Positions 1 to 8,541 are shown, counted from the first letter of the stretch. The stretch: DNA of 64,000 nucleotides from Synergistaceae bacterium (GCA_031277095.1 JAISLU010000071.1:47843-111842); one strand, 5' to 3'. Program-made: numbers and translations. Notes: generated by a model not told the origin, from the letters alone.

Positions 1-413
1 GAGGCGGTTTTCGTGCCCATCAGGGCGACGCCGGCACCCCGCTTCGTCACCTTCGGCATGGGGCACGCCATGTTGATCCCCAGCGCCGCAAACCGGGCGT
101 TCAATTCGTTCAATTTATTTAATCGGGCATTCATTGCCAAGGCCACCTGGGCCCCTTGGGTCAGGGTATCGGCGTCGCCGGCGAAAAGCTGCAAAATCAC
201 GGGCCCCTCGCCGGGTAAAAGCCGCAGCATACCCTCGGTTTTGCGGTTGTCCCGGATCAGTCCCATGCAACTGACCATCTCGGTGTGGGTCAGCCCCGCC
301 CCCAGCAGCGTAAAAAACTCCCGAAGGGGAGGGAGGGTCACACCGGCCAAGGGGGCGAGCCAAAGCCCGTTGTCGAGCTTCAGGCCGCCCACCTGGATTG
401 CTGTTGCACTCAT
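1..413 (-). CDS. dus: tRNA-dihydrouridine synthase, N-terminal part (runs off left edge)
   Basis: Flavoenzyme that reduces uridine to dihydrouridine in tRNA. About 137 N-terminal residues are visible. The reading shows the family's opening LAPLAGVT followed by PLREFF, the HTEMVSCMG segment, and INMACPMPKVTKRGAG, the conserved Cys-containing region of the catalytic TIM barrel. The ATG at 413 overlaps the coaX stop as ATGA, so the two are translationally coupled; coaX and dus neighbours are common in bacteria. Oddity: a short run of Leu-Asn dipeptides (LNKLNELN, DNA 99-120) sits just before INMACP, where the family has no such repeat. It is encoded by 9-bp near-repeats. The rest of the gene lies outside the window, so the Dus subfamily cannot be decided. 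Confidence 0.85.
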   Translation of the reverse strand, partial: MSATAIQVGGLKLDNGLWLAPLAGVTLPPLREFFTLLGAGLTHTEMVSCMGLIRDNRKTEGMLRLLPGEGPVILQLFAGDADTLTQGAQVALAMNARLNKLNELNARFAALGINMACPMPKVTKRGAGVALMGTKTA

Positions 414-1183
414 ATTTTCTTTTTTCGGTTGCGCTCGTAGATGACACGCAGGCCATCCAGGGTCAGCCAGGGATCCACGTAATCTATGGTGCGCGTCAGG
501 GTCGCCATCAGCTCCGCGTGCCCTCCCGTGGCCACAACCATAGCTTTTTCCCCCAGCTCTTCGCATATTTTCTCCACCAGATGGTCCGTCAGCCCCGCGT
601 TGCCGTGAAGGATGCCGGCCTGAGTGGATTCGTTGGTGTTGCGGCCAATGACCGAGGGCGGCAGCTCCAGGCCCACCTGGGGCATTTTGGCCGCCCGGCT
701 GAAAAGGGCCTGTACGCCTGTGACCAGCCCCGGGGCGATGACCCCGCCCAAGTACGCCCCATCCCTGGATACCACGTCCAGGGTGATGGCCGTTCCGTAG
801 TCCACGACAATCAGGGGAGAGCCGTATTTGTGGTACCCTCCCACCGCGTTGACGATTCGGTCCGCGCCGACTTCATGAGGGGCGGCGTAACGGATCTCCA
901 TCCCGATGTCGGTGAAGGCGTCGACCCTGAGACAGTCGGTGCCCAGATAGGTTTTGAGCGCCTCGCAGATGGGCAGGTCCAAGGGCGGCACCACGCTCGC
1001 CAAAACCGCGCTGTGGATTTTGTCTGGCGCCACGTCGATCGTGGAAAAAAGGGTCAGAAGGTAGACCCCGAACTCGTCCGAGGTGTGCAAAATAGAGGAC
1101 AGACGCCAATGGGCGATCATTTTGTCGCCGTCGAAAATACCCACCACCGTGGTGGTGTTCCCCGCGTCTATGACCAGCAGCAT
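410..1183 (-). CDS. coaX: Type III pantothenate kinase
   Basis: Phosphorylates pantothenate in the first step of coenzyme A synthesis. The 257-residue length is normal for CoaX. The protein opens MLLVIDAGNTTTVVGIFDG, the ASKHA phosphate-binding loop of type III kinases. It continues with GADRIVNAVG and VVDYGTAITLDVV, the second conserved Asp region, then YLGGVIAPGL and a late VVATGGHAEL motif. The gene lies 15 bp downstream of the S8 protease gene on the same strand and overlaps dus by four bases at its end. Start ATG at 1183. Type III enzymes are not feedback-inhibited by CoA, as known for the family. I am confident of the assignment. Confidence 0.96.
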   Translation of the reverse strand: MLLVIDAGNTTTVVGIFDGDKMIAHWRLSSILHTSDEFGVYLLTLFSTIDVAPDKIHSAVLASVVPPLDLPICEALKTYLGTDCLRVDAFTDIGMEIRYAAPHEVGADRIVNAVGGYHKYGSPLIVVDYGTAITLDVVSRDGAYLGGVIAPGLVTGVQALFSRAAKMPQVGLELPPSVIGRNTNESTQAGILHGNAGLTDHLVEKICEELGEKAMVVATGGHAELMATLTRTIDYVDPWLTLDGLRVIYERNRKKKI

Positions 1184-1198
1184 GGAAAATCCTCCGAG

Positions 1199-3940
1199 TC
1201 AGCGAGCCCGCCGCTTGTACAAAAGAACCGCGCTCAACGTCGAAGCCAGAAGGAAAAGGATGCTGAATCCTCCGTTGCAGCCTCCCCCCGATTTCTGACT
1301 CGGCCCCGGGCTCGGGCTCGGATTGGGTTTCGGCGTCGGTTTCGGAGACGGGGTGGGCACAGGAGACGGGTCGTAGCCTGTCGTCAACAACCAGGCGGGA
1401 TCCCGGACAGTGCCGTCCTGAACCCCATCGGGAACGATCAGATACCCTCCCCCTTCTCCCTCTTCCACCCAGGGCCAGCCGGAGGTGTCGGCGGCCAGGA
1501 AGGCCAGAGCGATGGTCAACTGCCCTCCCCCCGCAAGACGCAGGCTTCCGCTGTTCGAGGATATATAAGAGGAAAGGGTTCCGGGCACGAGGTTTATCAT
1601 CTCGCTGGAGCCGGCGATTTCCTTCTGTATGGAAATTTTCTGGAAAATACGGGAACTCTGTCTGAGGGGGTCCGTGAGAATGGCGCGGGCCGTCTCTTCC
1701 CCGAAAAGGGCGACCAGCTCCCTAGCAGACAGGGTGTACTGCAGCACAATGGGCACGAGAGCCACGCCGCCGGCGCTGTAGACGGAGGACACGTCCACCG
1801 CGATGGCCGCGGACGGCTTTCCCGTGGTGACGTAGCCGCCGGGAACCCGGGAGGGATAGTCCTGCCTGGTCACCGTCGCGCTCCCCACGTAGTCGACCAC
1901 GGTCCACCCCTGGGGCGTGTAAGGGGCAGCGCCCTTCAGTCCGCCGAAGTCCACCTGCACCCCGGAGCCCACCTGTCCGTTGAACAGGTCGATCTGATTG
2001 TCCACGGCCGGATCGCGTCTGATGGGGCTTGTCTCGATAGGTGCAGGAGTTGGTGTGGGCGTGGGGGGCGGTGTGGGAGTGGGGGGCGGCACGGGCGTCG
2101 GTCCCGGGGCGGGGGCGGGGGGATTGGGCGGCGTGGATTTCGTTACGGCAATGATCGCGTTCCCGGAGACGCTGTTGCCCCCCAGGGCATGCGCGGAAAT
2201 GATCGTCGTGCCCTCGGACAGAGCCGTCACCAGGCCCGTTTCGGTGACGGTGGCGACCGTCACCTCGCTGCTGCTCCATACGACGCTGGTGTCGGTGGCG
2301 TTGTCGGGAGTCAGGGCGGCGTAAAGCTGCAGAGTCTTCCCTACGTTCAAGGAAGAGGAGGCGGGGGTCACCGTGACGCCCGTGACGGGGATCGTGGGCA
2401 CTTCGACCGCCAACGCGGCGCTGACGTTCAAGAGGCCGTATTTCGAAAGGGCTCTGTCGGGGACGTTCTGAGGAGGAAGGGTAAAGGATCCGCATTTCCC
2501 GGAAGATTTGGGGTTGATATCCGGGCTTGCCGTGGCGCAGAGCAGGTTTTTCAACTGACTCGCCTTCAAGCTGCGCCGGTGGGATGCCACCAGTGCCACG
2601 GCGCCGGCGACGTGGGGCGCCGCCATGGACGTCCCGCTCTCGCCGTCGTAGAGGAGTTGCCCCAGGCCCTGTGCCAGGGGGGAGAACGTACTCGTAATAT
2701 TCGTTCCCGGAGCGACCAGATGCACGGCATTGCTGCCCCAGTTGCTGAAATAGGGGGCTTCGTCGTTTTCGTCGAGGGCACTCACCACAAGGAGGTTGTT
2801 CAGGCCCGTATAGGAAGCGGGATAGCAATAAGTTCCCTTGACAATCCCACGGTCCTCTATAGTGTACGGAGCGGGGGCCCCCACTTGATGGGTCTCGTTG
2901 CCCGCCGCCACCACGATGACGCTTCGGTTGGTGCTGTCTATGGCCTGGTAGGCCTCCCAGGAGGGCGTACTCCGCGCCTTTTCCGGCGTCTCAAGGGCCC
3001 AGCCCCCCAAGGAGAGGTTGATGGCCGGGATTCGCATATTGGGGTTTTTCTTCAAAAGATCGAGGAGGTACTCTAAGGCGGCCAGGACAAAGGAATCATG
3101 TCCCTTGCCCTCCTCGTCGAGGACCCTCAAAGCGATGATTTTGGCGTTCCAGTTGACCCCCGCCACCCCGACGCCGTTGTTCCCCACGGCGGCGATCGTG
3201 CCCGCCACGTGGGTTCCGTGCCCGTTGCCGTCGCTGAAATTTTGGTCGTTGACGGGGTCCGAGGTTCCCTTGGGGTTGACGAAGTTCCGGCTCAGGGTTT
3301 TGTCCACGTTGGGGGCCAGGTCCTCGTGCTCGGCGTACACCCCGCTGTCTATCACGGCGACGTAGATATCGTCGCTGCCCGTCGCTGTCTCCCAGGCCGC
3401 CTCCGCATTGATGCGTTTCATGCCCCATTGGCGTTTCATGCCCCATTGTTCCCCGTTCTCATAGAGCGGGTCGTTGGGTTTTCTGGCGGCCCACACCCTG
3501 TAGTTGGGGGACGCGCACACCACGTTGGGGTTCTTTTCGAGGTCGGCGAGCAATTCTTCCGTAGTTTTCGTCTCGGACCGCACCAAAGTGAAGATGTTGC
3601 CCTGGGCCTCAGACAGGATGGCGTAGGTGGCGACGGCCCTGGCTCCCACGCTTGCGGCGAGGCTCGAAACGTAACGCTCCCCCGCGGCGCTGGACAAGGA
3701 TGCGGCGCTCATCCGCCCCACGGGGCTTTTAAACACCACGATGGCCTCCCCGGGCGCGTATTGGGCCAGTTTCGCCCGTTGTTCGGGATGAGCGGACTCC
3801 GCAGCCCCCGAACTTTGCCCGAGCCCAGGGGAAAAGGGGAAAAATGAGAAAAATGGAAAGGATGGGAAAGCAAGGGATAATAAGATCGATCCTACCAGGA
3901 CAAACCCGACGAACTTCCACCTTGAAATTTTCACGTTCAC
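1199..3940 (-). CDS. Exported subtilisin-like (S8) serine protease with Ig-like domain and Synergist-CTERM sorting signal
   Basis: A 913-residue secreted protease. It starts at GTG 3940 behind a GAGGGAG ribosome site and has a signal peptide (about residues 1-42) rich in Phe/Pro/Ser. An inhibitor-like propeptide follows. The S8 catalytic residues are Asp198 (AVIDSG), His241 (NGHGTHVAG), Asn349 (VVAAGNE) and Ser438 (GTSMAAPHVAG). After the protease comes a bacterial Ig-like (BIG2) domain, about residues 515-600, then a Pro/Thr linker, a region of unknown fold, a second Pro-rich linker, and SGGGCNGG followed by a hydrophobic helix and an RRAR tail. That ending fits a Synergist-CTERM anchor. Oddity: QWGMKR is exactly duplicated by an 18-bp tandem repeat (3413-3448) just before the catalytic domain. 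Confidence 0.93.
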   Translation of the reverse strand: MNVKISRWKFVGFVLVGSILLSLAFPSFPFFSFFPFSPGLGQSSGAAESAHPEQRAKLAQYAPGEAIVVFKSPVGRMSAASLSSAAGERYVSSLAASVGARAVATYAILSEAQGNIFTLVRSETKTTEELLADLEKNPNVVCASPNYRVWAARKPNDPLYENGEQWGMKRQWGMKRINAEAAWETATGSDDIYVAVIDSGVYAEHEDLAPNVDKTLSRNFVNPKGTSDPVNDQNFSDGNGHGTHVAGTIAAVGNNGVGVAGVNWNAKIIALRVLDEEGKGHDSFVLAALEYLLDLLKKNPNMRIPAINLSLGGWALETPEKARSTPSWEAYQAIDSTNRSVIVVAAGNETHQVGAPAPYTIEDRGIVKGTYCYPASYTGLNNLLVVSALDENDEAPYFSNWGSNAVHLVAPGTNITSTFSPLAQGLGQLLYDGESGTSMAAPHVAGAVALVASHRRSLKASQLKNLLCATASPDINPKSSGKCGSFTLPPQNVPDRALSKYGLLNVSAALAVEVPTIPVTGVTVTPASSSLNVGKTLQLYAALTPDNATDTSVVWSSSEVTVATVTETGLVTALSEGTTIISAHALGGNSVSGNAIIAVTKSTPPNPPAPAPGPTPVPPPTPTPPPTPTPTPAPIETSPIRRDPAVDNQIDLFNGQVGSGVQVDFGGLKGAAPYTPQGWTVVDYVGSATVTRQDYPSRVPGGYVTTGKPSAAIAVDVSSVYSAGGVALVPIVLQYTLSARELVALFGEETARAILTDPLRQSSRIFQKISIQKEIAGSSEMINLVPGTLSSYISSNSGSLRLAGGGQLTIALAFLAADTSGWPWVEEGEGGGYLIVPDGVQDGTVRDPAWLLTTGYDPSPVPTPSPKPTPKPNPSPSPGPSQKSGGGCNGGFSILFLLASTLSAVLLYKRRAR
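3413..3448. repeat. Perfect 18-bp tandem duplication in the S8 protease gene
   Basis: Two identical 18-bp units, 3413-3430 and 3431-3448, encode a doubled QWGMKR at about residues 165-176. The duplication keeps frame and lies between the propeptide and the catalytic domain. Because the copies are identical, it looks recent. Confidence 0.95.
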
Positions 3941-3954
3941 ACAGTCTCCCTCGA

Positions 3955-4080
3955 AATTAAATTTATTGAGATTAAAATCGAATTTAAAAATTTTCTCATT
4001 TAAAATTTTCTCATTTTAAAACACTCTCGTTTAAAATTTTCTCGTTTAAAAAATTCTCTCATTAAAAAAATTTTCTTGGC
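3955..4080. repeat. AT-rich degenerate tandem repeat between rlmN and the protease gene
   Basis: A run of about 14-17 bp near-copies built on TTTAAAATTTTCTC. It contrasts sharply with the GC-rich genes on both sides. No ORF, terminator hairpin or clear promoter was recognised in it. Confidence 0.7.
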
Positions 4081-4098
4081 CGGGACTTGGGCCTTAAG

Positions 4099-5187
4099 TT
4101 AAATTATTTGCCCCGCCAACTGACCGCACGCCGCCATGATATCCGTTCCTTTTTCCCGCCGGACCTCGAACTCGATGGAAAGGTCCGTCAGCGCGGAACA
4201 AAACGCCTTGATCCGGGCTTCGCTCGGCCGCCTCAGCCCGCTGCCAGAAGCGTTTGGAGGAGCGTTATTGTTTGAAGGAGCGTTATTTACAGGATTATAA
4301 GGAATGACGTTGACATAGACCCCAAGTCCGTCCAAAAGCGCGGCCATTTCAAACGCGAGCTGGGGATCGTCGTTGAGCCCCTCCACTAAAACATATTCGA
4401 CGGTGATACGTTCACCTGTACGTTTTTTATAGTAGCGCATCGCTTCCACAAGCGCGACGAGAGAATACTGGTTGTTCACGGGCATCAGTTTGCTGCGCAG
4501 GGCGTCGTTGGGCGCGTGGAGGGAAACGGACAGCCGCACGGGGACCTCGAAATCCGCAAGATCGCGGATACCGGGCACGATGCCCGACGTGGAGACGGTG
4601 ACATGTCGAGCGCCCAAGTCGCGCATCTTGGGGTGATTCAAAATCCGGATGCTTTTGAAAACGTTGGCGTCGTTCAGCAGCGGCTCTCCCATCCCCATGA
4701 AAACCACGTTGTTGATGTTTCTCCCCAGGCGCTGCTCCATGAGCAAAAATTGCGCCACGATCTCCCCGGCCGTGAGGTTGCGCCCGTAGCCTCCCTGGCC
4801 TGTGGCGCAAAATACGCAGGCCAGAGGGCATCCCACCTGGCTGGATATGCAGGCCGTGGTGTGGTTGGCGTGGTCCAGCAGGACGGACTCCACGCGGCTG
4901 CCGTCCTCCATCTGCCACAAATATTTCCGCGTTCCGTCCTTGGACTTCAGAGCCTTGATTTGAATGGGGAGTTTCACCCGGGACTCGTAGATCAATTTGT
5001 CCCTCAGCGTCTTCGAAAGGTTCGTCATCCCGTGGCAGTCGAAAACTTTTTTTCCGTAGATCCACCCGCAAATCTGGTCGGCCCGGAAGCGGGGCTCCTT
5101 CCAATCTTCCACCACCAGCTTTCTCCATTCCTCGTAGGACAGAGAAAGGGCGTCGTGCAACGTCGTTTCCGCCCCGTCGGTCTCCAC
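4099..5187 (-). CDS. rlmN: 23S rRNA (adenine-2503-C2)-methyltransferase RlmN (radical SAM)
   Basis: Dual-specificity radical SAM enzyme that methylates A2503 of 23S rRNA and A37 of some tRNAs. The CPLACVFCATG segment holds the CxxxCxxC [4Fe-4S] motif. GMGEPLLN and VSTSGIVPGI are family motifs, and GCPLA, PYNPVN and the late AACGQL cysteine also fit. I chose GTG 5187 (362 residues): it sits 7 nt after a GGAGG site. The longer reading would begin with a TTG that is itself the -35 box of a good promoter. Oddity: a NAPSNNNAPPNASGSG insert lies near the C-terminus, after PYNPVN. It is coded by 18-bp near-repeats (4256-4291) where the family normally has a short turn. Confidence 0.96.
   Translation of the reverse strand: METDGAETTLHDALSLSYEEWRKLVVEDWKEPRFRADQICGWIYGKKVFDCHGMTNLSKTLRDKLIYESRVKLPIQIKALKSKDGTRKYLWQMEDGSRVESVLLDHANHTTACISSQVGCPLACVFCATGQGGYGRNLTAGEIVAQFLLMEQRLGRNINNVVFMGMGEPLLNDANVFKSIRILNHPKMRDLGARHVTVSTSGIVPGIRDLADFEVPVRLSVSLHAPNDALRSKLMPVNNQYSLVALVEAMRYYKKRTGERITVEYVLVEGLNDDPQLAFEMAALLDGLGVYVNVIPYNPVNNAPSNNNAPPNASGSGLRRPSEARIKAFCSALTDLSIEFEVRREKGTDIMAACGQLAGQII
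4256..4291. repeat. 18-bp degenerate tandem repeat inside rlmN
   Basis: Two 18-bp units share the core GGAGCGTTATT and encode the Asn/Pro-rich insert near the RlmN C-terminus. The period preserves the reading frame. Confidence 0.75.
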
Positions 5188-5290
5188 AGCCTCACCTCCA
5201 CTTTTCTCCCAATTTTTTATCCCAAACTCACTCGCGCTTCGCCGTAATTGAATCGTGATTTGGTCATAATTTCGTCTCAATTTACGTACT

Positions 5291-5319
5291 TTTATACAAA
5301 TCTTTTTATTTTCGGGCAA
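5291..5319 (-). promoter_or_regulatory. Promoter for rlmN
   Basis: On the minus strand, -35 TTGCCC (5319-5314) and -10 TATAAA (5296-5291) are separated by 17 bp. The site is about 100 bp upstream of the preferred GTG start. Confidence 0.6.
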
Positions 5320-5479
5320 AATACTTTATACTTGTGCCGCGCCGCAGTCTGACGCATTTTGAATCACCGACGGGAATCACTGATCGAAATCACCAAAGTG
5401 AAAACGGTTACGGGATTCGTATCGGTAAATAAAAAAAATAAAAATAAAAATTATTATAACGCAACGAGGTGCAGACCCG

Positions 5480-6877
5480 ATGTTGGAAAATCAATCGCTT
5501 TTGCCCGTGGCGGAACGAGGGGCTTTCAAACGGATCTTGTTCGGCATTTTTTTCCTGCTGATCGACTGGATCGGCCTTTACTACGGCAATCTGTACATTG
5601 CCCACGTCACGGAGCGTTTGCGGGAGCGAGAGTTCGGACCCATGTTCTTCGGTTCCTCCTTCAGCCTCCTGGTACACGGTTCCCAGGTACTCCTGCTGCT
5701 CCTGGGGTGGGTCTTGATCGGCAAGGGCGTGGGCTATTACTTCCGCCGGGTGGAGCTTGCCATCAGCCTCGTCTTTTCCTCCATAGGGATATGGGCGACG
5801 TGGACGGTGCTTCCCCTGCTCTCCAACAGACTCCGATACACTTTTCCCCTGAGCCTGTTCATCATGATTCTGCTGCTGGCTCTTTTTCAGCTTTTGACCA
5901 TGCAGGTGGAAAACTGGGTCGACAAGGGCGCCGCCATTCTGCTTTGGGTCTACTCCTTCCAGAGCCTCGAACTTTTGCCCAGCTTCCCCACCAATACCCA
6001 GGCTTTGTCGACGCTTTTCCAGGGCATGTACCGCTCCAACGAGGAGGTCGCCATCGCCAGCATGACGGGCACGGCGCTGTTTTTGAGCTTCATGGCGGGG
6101 GCGATGACCTCCACCTGGCTTCTGACACGTTATTCCATTCGCCTGCGGCAGGTGCGGCAGTTATGGGAGAACGAACAGCAGAGGGCGTCCATGGAAAAGG
6201 ACGGGCTTCGGGAGATCAGCATGGTGGACATGCGAAGCCTGGTTCACGACCTCCGAAACCCCCTTGCCGCCATCAAGGGCATGTCCCTCATGCTCCAGAG
6301 CGAAAAACTGAACGAAGGCACCCCGGAGAAGGCCGAAATCATGCTCAAAGCCGCCAATTACATGGAACACATGATCGGCGAGATTCTCCACGAGGACCGG
6401 CAGAGCATCGTCAAGGTGGAGTCGTTTTTCGACAACCTGGAAAAGCACATCCGCCCGTTTCCCTGGAGCGAGTACTTCTCCATCGTCATGGCCCCCGACG
6501 CCGCCCATCTTCTGCTGTCTCTCAACGAGATCCGTTTCATGCGGGCGCTTCTCAACATCCTGGACAACGCCTGGCGCGCCAACCTCACGGCGGGGGCGAA
6601 AGACATTGTCCTCAGGGTCAGGAGCAGCGGCTGCTACCTGGAGATCGAGGTGCTGGACAACGGCCCCGGCCCCGGGAGCGTTCAAAACCACGCGTACCAG
6701 AAGTCGGGATGGGGCTCCACGGGATTGGGGCTGGCGTTTACCCGGAAAGTCGTCACCGCCCACGGAGGGAATCTCGTACTCATGCCGCGCACGGACAACG
6801 TCAACGGAGCGAGCGTTTTGATTTCTCTGCCCACGGCGTCACCTTCGTTAGAGCGCGCAGACCCCGCGAATGCGTAA
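5480..6877 (+). CDS. Membrane-bound sensor histidine kinase (orphan)
   Basis: A 465-residue sensor kinase. The N-terminal half (about residues 18-220) holds several hydrophobic helices, resembling a multi-pass membrane sensor. A short coiled linker follows, then the phosphoacceptor box VHDLRNPLAAIKG with His256. The C-terminal ATPase domain shows an N-box (LLNILDNAW), G1 (VLDNGPGPG) and G2 (GSTGLGLAFTRKVV). No response regulator is adjacent, so the partner is unknown. ATG 5480 follows GAGGTG at 9 nt spacing. The upstream region 5400-5465 is extremely A/T-rich with no clear promoter. The signal sensed cannot be inferred. Confidence 0.9.
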   Translation: MLENQSLLPVAERGAFKRILFGIFFLLIDWIGLYYGNLYIAHVTERLREREFGPMFFGSSFSLLVHGSQVLLLLLGWVLIGKGVGYYFRRVELAISLVFSSIGIWATWTVLPLLSNRLRYTFPLSLFIMILLLALFQLLTMQVENWVDKGAAILLWVYSFQSLELLPSFPTNTQALSTLFQGMYRSNEEVAIASMTGTALFLSFMAGAMTSTWLLTRYSIRLRQVRQLWENEQQRASMEKDGLREISMVDMRSLVHDLRNPLAAIKGMSLMLQSEKLNEGTPEKAEIMLKAANYMEHMIGEILHEDRQSIVKVESFFDNLEKHIRPFPWSEYFSIVMAPDAAHLLLSLNEIRFMRALLNILDNAWRANLTAGAKDIVLRVRSSGCYLEIEVLDNGPGPGSVQNHAYQKSGWGSTGLGLAFTRKVVTAHGGNLVLMPRTDNVNGASVLISLPTASPSLERADPANA

Positions 6878-6912
6878 ACCCGAGCTTCCCCGCTACTCCC
6901 ATCGAGGAAATT

Positions 6913-6968
6913 CAGCGATACAAATCTCAGCGATACAAATCCCAGTCTCAAATATCAGTCTCAAATCC
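6913..6968. repeat. Two successive tandem duplications upstream of rlmH
   Basis: A 15-bp unit (CAGCGATACAAATCT) is repeated at 6913-6927 and 6928-6942. It is followed directly by a 13-bp unit (CAGTCTCAAATAT) at 6943-6955 and 6956-6968. The copies differ by one or two bases at most. Confidence 0.9.
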
Positions 6969-6993
6969 AATCTCATGCCGATTATTGACTCTC

Positions 6994-7458
6994 GTGTCTA
7001 AAATCATCGTTCTTTCCGTGGGGAAAATCAGGGACAAGCGCATCGCCTCCCTGTCCAAAGAATATCTGGAGCGCATTTACCCCGGCGGCGTCGTTTCGGC
7101 GGAGAGCATCCCCGACCGGACGGGCTCGCCCGAGGAGCGGGTAGAACGGGAAGGCCAGGAGATATTGAAGTATCTCCGCCCCCGAGACCGTCTGCTTCTC
7201 CTTCGGGAGGACGGCGAAGAACAGGGGAGTATGGATTTTGCCCGCCTGCTGTCCAGTGAGATGGCGTCCGCCGCCGGCAGGGTTGTCCTGTCCATAGGGG
7301 GGCCCTGGGGGACCTCCCAGGCCGTGAAAAATCGGGCCGACAAGGGCATCGCCCTCTCGCGGATGACCTTTCCCCACGAAATGTGCTTTCTTTTTCTCAC
7401 CGAACAGCTTTACCGCGCCTTTTCAATTTTACGGGGTTCGGAGTATCATCATGATTGA
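6994..7458 (+). CDS. rlmH: 23S rRNA (pseudouridine-1915-N3)-methyltransferase RlmH
   Basis: SPOUT-family methyltransferase that modifies pseudouridine 1915 in helix 69 of 23S rRNA. The protein has 154 residues, the usual size. Motifs: KIIVLSVGKIRD at the N-terminus, a central LLLREDGEEQGS, VVLSIGGPWGTS (the SAM-binding knot glycines) and the C-terminal tail FLTEQLYRAFSILRGSEYHHD. The frame stays open far upstream, but family similarity begins at SKIIVLSV, so GTG 6994 is preferred; TTG 6985 is in the same frame and possible. No strong ribosome site is visible before either. The gene follows a tandemly repeated spacer and precedes ybaB. Confidence 0.95.
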   Translation: MSKIIVLSVGKIRDKRIASLSKEYLERIYPGGVVSAESIPDRTGSPEERVEREGQEILKYLRPRDRLLLLREDGEEQGSMDFARLLSSEMASAAGRVVLSIGGPWGTSQAVKNRADKGIALSRMTFPHEMCFLFLTEQLYRAFSILRGSEYHHD

Positions 7459-7546
7459 AGAGATGGATGATTGAAGAGAGGATTGCAGAGCAAAAGTCCG
7501 GGTACAGGAATATTATGAATATTACGCGATACAGGAGGTCGTAACC

Positions 7547-7858
7547 GTGAAAATCAACAACATGATGAAACAGGCTCAAAAAATGCAGGCCCAGATGATG
7601 CAGATTCAAGAGCAGTTGGCGGACGAACGGGTCGAGGGCAACGCCGGCGGAGGGATGGTCAAGGCGGTTTTCACGGGGCAGGGGGAGCTGCTGGCGGTCA
7701 AGATCGACCCCGAGGTGATCAAACCCGACGACGCGGAGATGCTGGAGGACCTGGTGACGGTCGCCGTCAACGACGGAATTCATAAAAGCAAAGAGCTGGC
7801 GGAATCGCGCATGGGCATGCTCTCGGGTATGCTGGGCTCTTTGGGGCTGGGGGATTAA
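7547..7858 (+). CDS. ybaB: YbaB/EbfC nucleoid-associated protein
   Basis: Small DNA-binding protein of the YbaB/EbfC family, 103 residues, normal length. It has the N-terminal amphipathic helix MNNMMKQAQKMQAQMMQIQEQLA-like (described here, rich in Met/Gln), then VEGNAGGGMVKAVFTGQGELLAVKI, which is the conserved strand region, and a C-terminal Met/Gly tail. Starts at GTG 7547 after AGGAGGT. ybaB directly upstream of recR is a widely conserved pairing and supports both calls. In other bacteria ybaB-recR often follows dnaX, but here rlmH is upstream. Confidence 0.95.
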   Translation: MKINNMMKQAQKMQAQMMQIQEQLADERVEGNAGGGMVKAVFTGQGELLAVKIDPEVIKPDDAEMLEDLVTVAVNDGIHKSKELAESRMGMLSGMLGSLGLGD

Positions 7859-7886
7859 ACATTTTTGGCCCCTGGGTTGCCGGCTC

Positions 7887-8537
7887 ATGATGAATTCGAT
7901 TGGGAGGAATTCGATTGGGAGGGATTTGACTGGTAGGGATTCGATTGGGCGGTTGGTGGCTTTCTTCAACAAATTTCCGGGCATAGGGAACAAAAGCGCC
8001 AGGAGAATGGCCTTTTTTTTGCTTCGTCAGGAAGAATCCTTTCTCCGGGCTATGGGCAACACCATCGCCGAGCTGAAAGACCACCTTTTCACCTGCGGCG
8101 AGTGCGGCAACATCTCCGATTCCGACCCTTGCCCCATCTGCGGGGACCCGCTGAGGGACAGGTCCGTTCTCTGCGTAGTGGAAAGCATCGACGACCTGGC
8201 ATCCTTCGAGCAGGCGGGGGTCTACAACGGCCTGTATCACGTTCTGGGCGGCAGGGTCTCTCCCCTGGAGGATCAGGAGCTGAGCGAAGAGTGCGTGGAG
8301 TCCCTGCTGCGGCACATGGAGAACACGAAAGCCGGGGAGATCATCATCGCCACGAACCCCCGAATGGAAGGGGACCTGACCTATTACACGCTTTTGGAAA
8401 TTTTGAAACCCCAAATGGCGGAAAAGGGACTCAAGGTCTCCCGCCTGGCCTTTGGGCTGCCTGTGGGAGGGTCCATCGAGTTCGCGGACCGAATGACCCT
8501 CCATACGGCCCTGGAATCCAGAATCGCAAGCCGATGA
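7887..8537 (+). CDS. recR: Recombination mediator RecR
   Basis: Component of the RecFOR pathway that loads RecA at single-strand gaps. Recognised by LVAFFNKFPGIGNKSARRMAF (helix-hairpin-helix), the zinc finger CGECGN...CPICGD, and the Toprim segment VLCVVESIDDLASFEQAG, ending in GLPVGGSIEFAD. At 216 residues it is about 15-18 longer than usual. The excess is at the N-terminus, where four 15-bp repeats (7893-7952) encode NSIGR NSIGR DLTGR DSIGR. No clear ribosome site precedes the double ATG at 7887, so initiation within the repeat is possible. The stop is 4 bp before sbcD. Confidence 0.95.
   Translation: MMNSIGRNSIGRDLTGRDSIGRLVAFFNKFPGIGNKSARRMAFFLLRQEESFLRAMGNTIAELKDHLFTCGECGNISDSDPCPICGDPLRDRSVLCVVESIDDLASFEQAGVYNGLYHVLGGRVSPLEDQELSEECVESLLRHMENTKAGEIIIATNPRMEGDLTYYTLLEILKPQMAEKGLKVSRLAFGLPVGGSIEFADRMTLHTALESRIASR
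7893..7952. repeat. Four-copy 15-bp tandem repeat at the 5' end of recR
   Basis: Units at 7893-7907 and 7908-7922 are identical (AATTCGATTGGGAGG); those at 7923-7937 and 7938-7952 are diverged. They encode a pentapeptide repeat ending in Gly-Arg at the RecR N-terminus. Each unit also carries a GGGAGG-like sequence that could act as a ribosome site. Confidence 0.95.
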
Positions 8538-8541
8538 GTCC

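Noticed and set aside
398-3076. An 892-residue plus-strand open frame opposite coaX and the S8 protease
   Set aside because: Antisense shadow with Gly/Arg/His-rich composition and no recognisable domain.
5359-6993. The long open frame that runs into rlmH from upstream
   Set aside because: It overlaps the histidine kinase in another frame and RlmH similarity begins only at the GTG at 6994.
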